Below the pieces are notes generated by a model. The model had not been told where the DNA came from. It did not search any database and saw nothing but the letters and a program-made list of their open reading frames with translations. Positions 16,867 through 24,007 of a DNA stretch of 64,000 bases are shown here, one piece after another; the first letter of the stretch is position 1, and the number at the start of each line of letters is the position of its first letter. The DNA lies in the NCBI RefSeq assembly GCF_025137375.1, contig NZ_CP073720.1:8704501-8768500 (forward strand), read 5' to 3'. The translations under genes were made by a program, and so were the position numbers. The stretch is from Dactylosporangium fulvum. GTDB taxonomy: Bacteria; Actinomycetota; Actinomycetes; Mycobacteriales; Micromonosporaceae.

Positions 16867-18372
16867 TTGCGTCCCGTCCCAGAGGATGTCCTTCGCCGAC
16901 TCGCGTTGGACGACGCTGTCGCGCAGGAGGCGGCCGCCGAGGAGCCCCTGTTCCCACAGATGGCGGGCTGGAAGGACATCGCTGCGGACACGCCGGGCTT
17001 CACGCAGTGGTTACGGGGCCAACTCGAGGCTGGCATGCCAACCAGTCGAGGGCTGGTGGTCATGACACCCAAGCCCGTCCACGGCAGTCGGCCGGTCGCG
17101 ATATGGGGATTCGCGGAACGTGTGACGTACCGCGCCATAACCAATCTTCTGCTAGATGCCATCGGCCGTAGAGCGGATCGGTCGCGCGAGGCGTTTCGCG
17201 AGTTTTTGATAGCACCACTTACCTACGCCAAGGAGATTGGCTCGAAGCCATCCACAGCGGTTCTGCGCAAGCCATGGCCGTACGATGCGATCATCGAGCA
17301 CATCGTAAAGGCCGATCTCGCAAGCTTCTACGAATACGTCGACCATGAGCTACTCGGCCGTGAACTCTTGGTATTGACAGGCGACTACAAGGCCGTGGAC
17401 TGCCTAGTAGACCTGCTGGGCGACGTGCAAGGTCGCAGGTTTGGCCTGCCGCAGCTTCTCGGACCTTCCGACGAGTTGTCCGACATCTACGGAGACAAGG
17501 TTCTACGGGAGACGCGACGACACGGATGGCCCACGTGGCGTTTCAACGACGACTTTCGTATTGCCGTTAAGTCGATGGCGGAGGCAACCGCCGCACTCGG
17601 AGACCTCGAGATCGCAGCTCGTGACGTGGGCATGATTCTCAACGAAGGAAAAACACGAACGCCGCTTATCCACAATTACTTCTTCGAAAACATCGCAGAC
17701 TACGGCGACGGAGACGAGAAGGTCGATCCGGACTGGGCCGTATCAGTGATTGCTAACGCATACAGCGCAAGAGAGTCGAAGGCGAATGCGCCTGAGGACT
17801 CGATCGACCTTAACAGTCCAACGTCCGATGACGTCCGTACGTTCCGAGCAGCCCTGACCGGACTCCGCGATAATATCGATTATGTTGATCGCGACCTACT
17901 GCATCGAGCAGTCAATATCGTGCGCTACCTGCCATCGGTTACCCCATGGGTGCTACGCATCATTCACAAGATCGCCTCGACGGAGGCACCTATCGCAGGT
18001 AGCAGTCTAAGTGAAATGGTAACCAGCGTAAGCCTCAGTACATGGCAGAGCATCTGGCTTGTCCGAACCATCAACGATACCGACATTCTCTCGTCAAATG
18101 CAGATGCGACGGCACTCCTGCAGACATGGGTGACCGGGCAATACAACAACAGCTCGCATCCCGTCCTGCGAGCAGAGGCGACGGTGTGCCTAGCGGCACA
18201 TCTAGCCATGGATCACAAGAAGGTCGTTAGAGCCCTTTACGAGGAGCCGACAGCGCTTTCCGCCTGGTACCTCACAGCTTTGAAGAGCCTGCATGCACGT
18301 GGAAGCGTCCCCCAGGACGTCTACGACGCGGTGCGCAATGATGGAGGTATCAATCGATGCCTCCTGCCGTAA
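16867..18372 (+). CDS. Reverse transcriptase, defence (Abi/UG)-like
   Basis: A 501-residue protein starting at TTG 16867 after AGAGGGGG. The N-terminal two thirds carry reverse transcriptase motifs: VKADLASFYEYVDH (motif A, Asp150), GLPQLLGPSDELSDIY (motif B), RFNDDFRI (catalytic FNDD, residues 226-229, in place of the common YxDD) and LNEGKTRTPL (motif D/E). The last 200 residues are helical with no known domain, as in Abi/UG-class RTs that carry alpha-repeat extensions. The maturase and endonuclease domains of group II intron RTs are absent, and no retron-type ncRNA is evident. The HEPN gene overlaps its end by 16 bp. Flanking direct repeats and lower GC (about 55 percent) mark it as a separately acquired cargo module. 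Anti-phage function is inferred from family and context. Confidence 0.85.
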   Translation: MRPVPEDVLRRLALDDAVAQEAAAEEPLFPQMAGWKDIAADTPGFTQWLRGQLEAGMPTSRGLVVMTPKPVHGSRPVAIWGFAERVTYRAITNLLLDAIGRRADRSREAFREFLIAPLTYAKEIGSKPSTAVLRKPWPYDAIIEHIVKADLASFYEYVDHELLGRELLVLTGDYKAVDCLVDLLGDVQGRRFGLPQLLGPSDELSDIYGDKVLRETRRHGWPTWRFNDDFRIAVKSMAEATAALGDLEIAARDVGMILNEGKTRTPLIHNYFFENIADYGDGDEKVDPDWAVSVIANAYSARESKANAPEDSIDLNSPTSDDVRTFRAALTGLRDNIDYVDRDLLHRAVNIVRYLPSVTPWVLRIIHKIASTEAPIAGSSLSEMVTSVSLSTWQSIWLVRTINDTDILSSNADATALLQTWVTGQYNNSSHPVLRAEATVCLAAHLAMDHKKVVRALYEEPTALSAWYLTALKSLHARGSVPQDVYDAVRNDGGINRCLLP

Positions 18373-18965
18373 CGGTGCCATTGCCGCACGCCCCGCGACG
18401 CATCACGGAAGAAACATTGTATGCACTCGTCGCGGTGTATACGCAATCGGAACAATCCCAGGAACCGCACAGTAGAAGGGTCAATCGCATATCACCCACG
18501 CATCGAGGAACGCCAGCCATGGACCGACAAACGACCGAACGCCACGCTTGCTGGATTCGAATGGCCGGTGCGGTCGAGGTGTATGTAGAGCACGTGCTGG
18601 AGCACCTGTTCATTGAGGCGCCCTTGCCAACAGATCCAACCCAACTGGCACAGTTCCAGCGGGCGACGTCACAACCACCGCGCACTTGGGCCGATCTCAA
18701 GTCGAGGTACAGCGATTTCCACGGGATTGACCTCTCGACGATCGCGGATTGGTCTAGATTCGAAGCGTGTCTAACTGTACGAAATACCATCGCACACGGG
18801 CTCGGGCGATTCACAATGCATCAGCTTGCAAAGGAGCTTTCACAACAGGTGTCCCTCGTCGGAATCTCCGTGCGGGACGGTTGCCCCATTGTCGACCAGC
18901 AGGCATTGGGGACATGCTTCACAATCTGCAGAAACGTCGTACGCGACCTTGATCTGCGCGTTTAA
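18357..18965 (+). CDS. HEPN-domain protein paired with the reverse transcriptase
   Basis: 202 residues. The ATG at 18357 follows ATGGAGGT at ideal spacing and lies inside the end of the RT gene, so the two are translationally coupled. The C-terminal half contains RNTIAHG (Arg142, His147), the RX4H motif of HEPN RNases, preceded by the helices WIRMAGAVEVYVEHVLEHLF and ADLKSRYSDFHGIDL typical of MAE_28990/AbiA-tail-like HEPN domains. In AbiA-type systems a HEPN domain is fused to the RT; here it is a separate ORF. It would be the RNA-cleaving effector if the pair is an abortive-infection module. The first 60 residues are not conserved-looking, so a later start (for example Met54) is possible. 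Confidence 0.75.
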   Translation: MPPAVTVPLPHAPRRITEETLYALVAVYTQSEQSQEPHSRRVNRISPTHRGTPAMDRQTTERHACWIRMAGAVEVYVEHVLEHLFIEAPLPTDPTQLAQFQRATSQPPRTWADLKSRYSDFHGIDLSTIADWSRFEACLTVRNTIAHGLGRFTMHQLAKELSQQVSLVGISVRDGCPIVDQQALGTCFTICRNVVRDLDLRV

Positions 18966-19012
18966 CCGACCGATCGAGCGCACGCGCGGGAACCGCATGA
19001 AGGCTAGATAAG

Positions 19013-19141
19013 ACCATCTCGGTGGGCGCGGCGGCCGTCGCGCCCGATGAGGTGGGTCAGTTGGTTCGGTTCGGGAGTGGTCGCAGCAGCGCCGCCAGGC
19101 GAGCGCGCTGCTCCTGTGTCAGCGGTGGAGCTCGGTCGACG
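19013..19141. repeat. Right 129-bp direct repeat flanking the RT-HEPN module
   Basis: Same length and orientation as 16595-16723. It contains the 3' end of the small gene at 19057-19272. The pair can recombine to delete or exchange the RT-HEPN operon. Confidence 0.85.
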
Positions 19142-19272
19142 ACTCTCCGGGCGTGCTCGGCGAGCTCGTCCTCGTCTGTCGAGTCGTCGGCATCAGAGGC
19201 AGACTCGCGACGCGGCGAGGTGGCTGCGGTCTCTGTGGGGGCACGTGATGACGCGCCACGGCGTGCGGCCAT
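19057..19272 (-). CDS. Small actinobacterial element protein (71 aa)
   Basis: A hydrophilic 71-residue protein with an acidic middle (SDADDSTDEDELAEHARR) and the ending PPLTQEQRARLAALLRPLP. This C-terminal pattern is common in small ORFs of actinobacterial plasmids and integrative elements, usually beside replication genes. It follows the Replic_Relax gene on the same strand by 63 bp and is probably cotranscribed. Function is unknown. A broken copy of its 3' end is present at 16635-16710. Confidence 0.65.
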   Translation of the reverse strand: MAARRGASSRAPTETAATSPRRESASDADDSTDEDELAEHARRVVDRAPPLTQEQRARLAALLRPLPNRTN

Positions 19273-19335
19273 GTTCCTCCATGGTGTACCGGGCGGCTGG
19301 GGTCAAGTGATGGCGTCATGGCGCTCCTTTCGGGT

Positions 19336-20160
19336 TCAGATGTCGATCAGGCGGGTGAGCGGTCCTTCTCGTCGGTGCCGCCACCAGACGGCACCAGCGG
19401 GATCGCCACGGACGGCAGTGGCCACCGGGTATCGGACTCCGTTGGCCGTCAACTGCTGTTGGAGATGTCGCTCGCGCAGCGGCGAGTGGAGGGAGAACAG
19501 CACCGGCCAGCGATGGCCGATGATGCTCGCCAGCTTGGCGTAGCCGGCGAGCTTGTCGACGAGCACCGACAGGGGTTCGGTGCCGGTGTCGTACTCAAGA
19601 AAAAACGGCAGCTCCCGGTCGGCCTCGACCCAAATGCCGTGACCGTCGGGGCGGATCGGCGATGTGTAGACGTGTTGGTGCATGTCGGTCGTGCCCGGTT
19701 CGGCGAACGCGCCGCGCTCTTGGCAGCGCCTCGCCGGCCACCAGCGCTCCAGCACTGCACCGGGATGGGTGCGGGCGTATCCGGCGAGTTGGGTGAAGAA
19801 GCCGTTGACACCCAACAGGTGTGGGAGGTTGGCGCGGTTGGTGAGGTACCACCGGCGCTTTCGCGCCTGGTCCCGGCGGGGCGGATCGTCGCCTCGCTGG
19901 GCGCTGATGACGTCGGCGCCGAGTTGACCGAGGACGTAGTGGTAGGGGAAAGAGCCGCCGTCCTGGCGTTGGGGCCGGAAGCGGTCGACGAGGTCTTCTT
20001 GCAGGAGCGTGCGGAGACGTCGTTGGGCGAAGTTGATGGACGGGAAGAGTGCCTGGGCGATCTGGAAGCTGGTCAGCACGCCGTGATCGGCGAGCCAGCC
20101 GAGCAAGGTGAAGTCGCGGGCAGTGAGCGTGGCTTGGACACGCATGATCCTTTCAGTCAT
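19336..20160 (-). CDS. Replication-relaxation (Replic_Relax) family protein
   Basis: 274 residues from ATG 20160; a second ATG at 20145 with AAAGGATC just upstream is an alternative start. The N-terminal winged helix (LTARDFTLLGWLADHGVLTSFQIAQALFP, then RRLRTLLQEDLVDRF) and the later IWVEADRELPFFLEYDTGTEPLSVLVDKL segment match the actinobacterial Replic_Relax family, found on plasmids and integrative elements and thought to act in replication or relaxation. No RepSA or Prim-Pol gene is present, so this may be the element's only replication-type gene. The central part was copied into the decayed segment at 16740-16830. Confidence 0.85.
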   Translation of the reverse strand: MTERIMRVQATLTARDFTLLGWLADHGVLTSFQIAQALFPSINFAQRRLRTLLQEDLVDRFRPQRQDGGSFPYHYVLGQLGADVISAQRGDDPPRRDQARKRRWYLTNRANLPHLLGVNGFFTQLAGYARTHPGAVLERWWPARRCQERGAFAEPGTTDMHQHVYTSPIRPDGHGIWVEADRELPFFLEYDTGTEPLSVLVDKLAGYAKLASIIGHRWPVLFSLHSPLRERHLQQQLTANGVRYPVATAVRGDPAGAVWWRHRREGPLTRLIDI

Positions 20161-21035
20161 AGGCGACCGCCGTATGCGACTTCTCCCCGCCGGGAGACCC
20201 CTGGAGAGGGTCTGTCGTAACGCCTCGGGGAACGCCGGTCCGGCGGGTGAGCTGCGGTGTTGGGTAATCAACCGAGTCCGGTTGGGGGTCCGGTTCAAGC
20301 AGGACCCCGAACCGACCGGCCGAGCGGCGACCCAAGCGGACACCAAACGGTCGTGGTACCCGTGGCCTGTTGGGTGCTGAGCGGTGCATCGATGCCTCCA
20401 TAGCGATATCGCGGACAAGCGTCCGGGCCCTTTGGCCTGGGCGATGTTGATGTGACGGCTGCCCGATGCCGGCCAAACGGCCGCGCGCCGACGGTGGACA
20501 GCCAGCAGCGGGCCGGGTCTCGCCCGACCGGGCGGGATCAGTGATCCGTCTGCTGTGGGGGTGCATGGTTGGGATGGAGTTGCCAAGCAACGAGCCGGTT
20601 CACCGGGCAGCGAGCGGCCAGACGGCACTCACGCGGGCGCCAAAGCTTGGCGATCGTGACTGGCGTCGTTTGCGGCGGCGAGGAGCAGGGCGCCGGCACA
20701 CGGGACACGCCGCATCGACCGATGGCGTCGCGTGCCCGAGCGGCACGGACGCATCGGAGATGCGCGCATCCACGCGTGCCGGACAGCGGGCTCTACTCAC
20801 CGGCGTGGGTACCTGATTGGGGGTCTGCCCGATCGCCGGAGCCGCCCGGTGTCAACCGGCCGTTGGTTCCTCAGGTCCGTGAACCGGCTTGCACACTTAA
20901 GGCTGCGTAGGCACGAACCCCTGCGGAAGACGACCAGCCGCACAGGATCTAGACCATTGAGCACGATGGAACGATCGAACGCCACCAAATGGGCGGTGTT
21001 TTCGGTTGATGAACACTTTTCGATGTCCGCGTTCG
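20161..21035. other. 875-bp non-coding stretch of the element, possible replication/transfer locus
   Basis: I see no gene with a credible start and codon pattern here. It holds a 36-bp hairpin at 20279-20314 (arms CGGTTGGGGGTCC and GGACCCCGAACCG, one mismatch) and the palindrome GCGATATCGC at 20403-20412. Its position upstream of the Replic_Relax gene makes it a candidate origin or control region; this is inference only. Confidence 0.4.
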
Positions 21036-21075
21036 TCATCAAGCGCCCCGACCCTCCGGCCGGGGCGCTTGATGA
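21036..21075 (-). terminator. Perfect 15-bp stem hairpin
   Basis: TCATCAAGCGCCCCG and its exact complement enclose a 10-nt loop just past the stop of the small gene at 21083 (minus strand). This is a strong factor-independent-type stem without a long U-run. Confidence 0.8.
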
Positions 21076-21082
21076 GCTCCGC

Positions 21083-21376
21083 TCAGACCAGTTCCGCCAC
21101 CGCGCGCCATGCGGCGTCAGCGGACGCCCGCGGGAGCAGCATCCCCCGGAGTGGCTCCCGAAGGTGCCACGGCTGGCCGGTGCCTCGTTCCAGTTCGGTC
21201 ATCTCGATGAACTCGTTGGCGCCGTCTGCGTCGGCGACCTTAAAGATGAACAGGTCGACCCATGGGTCGTCGGTCTGAATGACGAACGGCTCGGAGCGGT
21301 GGTACTCGTCCGCCGCCGTGCCGTAGGCGGTGCACACCTTGCGGGCGCACCATGCTGGATGAAGCTCTTCGCTCAT
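21083..21376 (-). CDS. Small WC-motif protein (DUF6907-like)
   Basis: A 97-residue protein; ATG 21376 has GAGGAGC upstream. It begins HPAWCARKVC and contains a single conserved Trp-Cys pair followed by YHRSEPFVI, resembling the small actinobacterial proteins grouped as DUF6907 (my recollection, not checked). A second protein of this type is encoded at 43640-43948 in the same element. It is divergent from the GntR regulator across a shared operator region and is probably controlled by it. Function unknown. Confidence 0.6.
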   Translation of the reverse strand: MSEELHPAWCARKVCTAYGTAADEYHRSEPFVIQTDDPWVDLFIFKVADADGANEFIEMTELERGTGQPWHLREPLRGMLLPRASADAAWRAVAELV

Positions 21377-21454
21377 GATCGCTCCTCGCTCGCCGATACA
21401 GTTGATCGGGCACGGCGCCACAAGCTGCGGTTTCGGACCGCCGCGCTCTTGAGC

Positions 21455-21500
21455 AACCTACATCACATAGTGATGCAGGCACCACCTCGTGATGTAGGTT
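21455..21500. promoter_or_regulatory. Triple operator for the GntR regulator
   Basis: AACCTACATCAC (21455) and its exact inverse GTGATGTAGGTT (21489) flank a third half-site GTGATGCAGG (21470). The sites lie between the divergent small WC gene and the gntR gene, the usual place for autoregulation by a GntR-type repressor. Confidence 0.7.
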
Positions 21501-21526
21501 TTCTGGACTGCGGGCAGGGTGCTCAT

Positions 21527-21763
21527 GTGCCTCTGAAGAACGACGGGACGCCGTACTACCGCCAGGTGGCGGCCGATCTCCGCGCCCAGATCGAGGCGGG
21601 CACACTGAAGCCGGGCGACAAACTCCCGAGCATCCAACAGCTTCGCGACATCTACGACGTCAGCGGCACCGTCATCCAGTTCGCTATGGTCGAGCTCAAG
21701 GCGCAGGGCCTGGTCGTCGGCCAGCCTGGGCGCGGCGTGTTCGTGACCGAGCGGCCGGCCTGA
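21527..21763 (+). CDS. Short GntR-family transcriptional regulator
   Basis: A 78-residue protein, almost only a winged helix: YYRQVAADLRAQIEAGTLKPGDKLPSIQQLRDIYDVSGTVIQFAMVELKAQGLV, ending in the wing GQPGRGVFV. The GTG at 21527 follows GCAGGG. Effector-domain-less GntR proteins of this size are typical of actinobacterial integrative elements. It likely represses its own promoter and the divergent small gene through the inverted repeats at 21455-21500. Confidence 0.85.
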   Translation: MPLKNDGTPYYRQVAADLRAQIEAGTLKPGDKLPSIQQLRDIYDVSGTVIQFAMVELKAQGLVVGQPGRGVFVTERPA

Positions 21764-21814
21764 CCAAGCACGGCCTCAACCGCTGACCGACAGGTGGACA
21801 GGCAGGATGTCGCT

Positions 21815-23125
21815 GTGACCAACCCCGACCTTGTCTTGGTACTGCGTTACCGCAAGGCCGTCACCTACGGCTTCCACGTGCTGCTCGGCGCGCTCGAAGA
21901 GCACGAAACCGCGACCGCGTACGAGGTCGTCTTCGCCGAGACGCCCGAGGCGACAATCAGCGAGATCGAGGCCGGGCTCAGCCGCGCCAAACGCGTGCTG
22001 GTTCTGTGGTCGTTCTACTCCCCCGACGCCGAGGCGCTCGCCGCCGAGCTGACGACAATCAAGGCGGCAGCCCCCGGCGCGTTGCACGTGGCCGGTGGCG
22101 TCCACGCCACGGCGGAGCCCGTGCAGACGCTGGACGCCGGGTGGGACGTCGCGGCGATCGGCGAGGGCGAGACCACGCTGCTCAAGCTGGTGGACGCCGG
22201 CGGCGATCCGACGGGCGTGACGGGTCTGGCGTACCGCGACGCCGCCGGCCAGGTGGTGAAGACCGGACGACCGGAGCGCCTACCGCTGGACACGTTCCGC
22301 GGCTTTTCGCTGCGCTGGCACCGCTTCAACGCCCTCGAGATCACTCGGGGATGTGCGTTTTCGTGCAGATTCTGCCAAACCCCCTTCATGTTCTCGGCGC
22401 GGTTCCGGCACCGCAGCGTGGAGAACGTCCGCTGGCACGCCGACCAGATGCGGGAGCGCGGCCTACGCGACATCCGGTTCATCACCCCGACCGCGTTGTC
22501 GTACGGCAGCCAGGACGAGTCGCCGAACCTCGACGCGGTTGAGGAACTGCTCGCGTCCTGCAAGGAGGGCATCGGCCCGAACGGGCGCGTCTTCTTCGGC
22601 TCCTTCCCGAGCGAGATCCGCCCCGAGCACATCAGCGTCGAGGCACTTCGACTCGTCAAGAAGTACTGCGCGAACAACAACATCATCGTCGGCGCCCAGT
22701 CCGGCTCCGACCGCATCCTCGACGCAGCGAAACGCGGCCACGGCGTCGAGGAGGTCAAACGTGCCGTCCACCTCGGCGTGCAGGAAGGCTTCCGGATCAA
22801 CGTCGACATGATCTTCGGCATGCCAGGCGAAGACCAAACCGACGTCGACGCCTCCCTCGCGTTGGCCCGCGAGCTGGCCGAACTCGGTGCCCGCATCCAC
22901 GCACACACCTTCATGCCCCTGCCCGGCACCCCCTGGCGCGACGCCCAACCCGGCGATGTCGACCCGGACACCATCACCGCAGTCGACCGCCTCTCTCAGC
23001 AAGGCGCCCTGTACGGCCACTGGCAGCGCCAGCGCGAACACGCAGTTCGCCTGGCCGCCGCCGCAGAGGCGTACCCGCGGCCCGGCCGCAGCCGGACACT
23101 ACCCATCCACCCCCTTTCGGAATAA
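21815..23125 (+). CDS. Intact B12-domain/radical SAM protein carried by the element (rescue copy)
   Basis: 436 residues. GTG 21815 is chosen because GGCAGGA lies upstream and homologous 5' fragments start at the same point; ATG 21794 has no ribosome site. N-terminal Rossmann-like domain (DLVLVLRYRKAVTYGFHVLLGALEEHE, AGGVHATAEPVQTLDAGWD, IGEGETTLLKL) resembles cobalamin-binding domains of B12-dependent radical SAM proteins, possibly the MJ_1487-like family. The radical SAM core has C180-X3-C184-X2-C187 and GSFPSEIRPEH, MIFGMPGE. It is the same family as the host gene cut at 15162, so it can supply the lost activity. Its cluster codons are recoded relative to the host target. The last 460 bp are duplicated beyond CRISPR array 1. 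Reaction unknown. Confidence 0.88.
   Translation: MTNPDLVLVLRYRKAVTYGFHVLLGALEEHETATAYEVVFAETPEATISEIEAGLSRAKRVLVLWSFYSPDAEALAAELTTIKAAAPGALHVAGGVHATAEPVQTLDAGWDVAAIGEGETTLLKLVDAGGDPTGVTGLAYRDAAGQVVKTGRPERLPLDTFRGFSLRWHRFNALEITRGCAFSCRFCQTPFMFSARFRHRSVENVRWHADQMRERGLRDIRFITPTALSYGSQDESPNLDAVEELLASCKEGIGPNGRVFFGSFPSEIRPEHISVEALRLVKKYCANNNIIVGAQSGSDRILDAAKRGHGVEEVKRAVHLGVQEGFRINVDMIFGMPGEDQTDVDASLALARELAELGARIHAHTFMPLPGTPWRDAQPGDVDPDTITAVDRLSQQGALYGHWQRQREHAVRLAAAAEAYPRPGRSRTLPIHPLSE
22352..22384 (+). other. Recoded (attB-less) version of the integrase target
   Basis: The host target reads TGT GTC TAC GCG TGC CGG, then TTC TGT CAG ACG CCG. Here it reads TGT GCG TTT TCG TGC AGA, then TTC TGC CAA ACC CCC. 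Eight of eleven codons differ, five silently, while the 19 nt before (GAGATCACTCGGGGATGTG) are identical to the host copies. Only the CA/TG core and short pieces of the arms survive, so the integrase should not use it. Confidence 0.8.
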
Positions 23126-23960
23126 ACGGCCTGGGCCGCCTCGTCGGCCTGACCGTTGGGAGCACCCCCACGCGTGTAGGGACGACGTCGCCAGCACCGT
23201 GTCGATCTCGTAGCCCTGGGGAGCACTCCCACCACGCGTGGGGACGGCCCGGCCTCGTACTTCTCGACCGCGTACTCGTACGGAGCACCCCCACGCCAGT
23301 GGGGACGGCAACGGCATTTACGTCGAGCCCTACTGCAACGACGGAGCACCCCCACTCGGGTGGGGACGACGAGATCGTCGCATTGGCGGTGATCCGGTGT
23401 ACGTGGGAGCACCCCCATGCGCGTGAGGGTCGACCGCCGCCGAGTGCGCGTTGTCGGCGTTCCGCTTGGGAGCACCCCACGCGCGTGGGACGACATCCCG
23501 CTGGGCAGGCAGCACAACGCAAACTTTGGGAGCACCCCATGCGCTTGGGGACGACCCGGCCACCCACGCCGGCGGGTAGTCGCCGGCCGGAGCACCCCCA
23601 CGCGCGTAGGGACGACCTAATGCGCCCCGCAGAAGTGGGGCAACGGCCCGGGGGCACCCCCACGCGTGGGGACGACCTCACGACCCTCACCGCCGGCGGC
23701 ACCCTCGTGGGAGCACCCCCACGCGCGTGGGGACGCCGACAACGCCGACTTCGAGCTGCACGCCGCGTGCGGAGCACCCCCTCGCGCGTGGGGACAACGG
23801 ACCCGCATACAGACCCTGGAGCACGGAGTCGGGATCACCCCCACGCGTGTGGGGACGACACGATGGGGATGCCGGTGGCGCGGCCGACGCTGAGAGCAAC
23901 CCCACACGCGTGGGGACGACGAGTCCATCCAGATTTCGATTTTCCAGCCGGGCGGAGCAC

Positions 23961-24007
23961 TGTCAACGACGGTTGAAAACGGAGCAAGTTGCGACGGGGC
24001 GCCGACA
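23961..24007. mobile_element. 47-bp IS-end relic within a CRISPR repeat
   Basis: Begins TGTCAACGACGG and ends GGCGCCGACA (TG...CA ends), flanked by a 6-bp direct repeat GAGCAC that belongs to the CRISPR repeat. Looks like two IS21-type ends joined after loss of the body. Confidence 0.6.

Noticed and set aside
18042-18230. Short plus-strand frames inside the RT and HEPN genes
   Set aside because: Out-of-frame shadows with no start signals.
20732-21526. N-terminal extension of the GntR frame up to 343 codons
   Set aside because: The frame runs through a terminator hairpin, an antisense gene and the operator; the winged helix starts right after GTG 21527.
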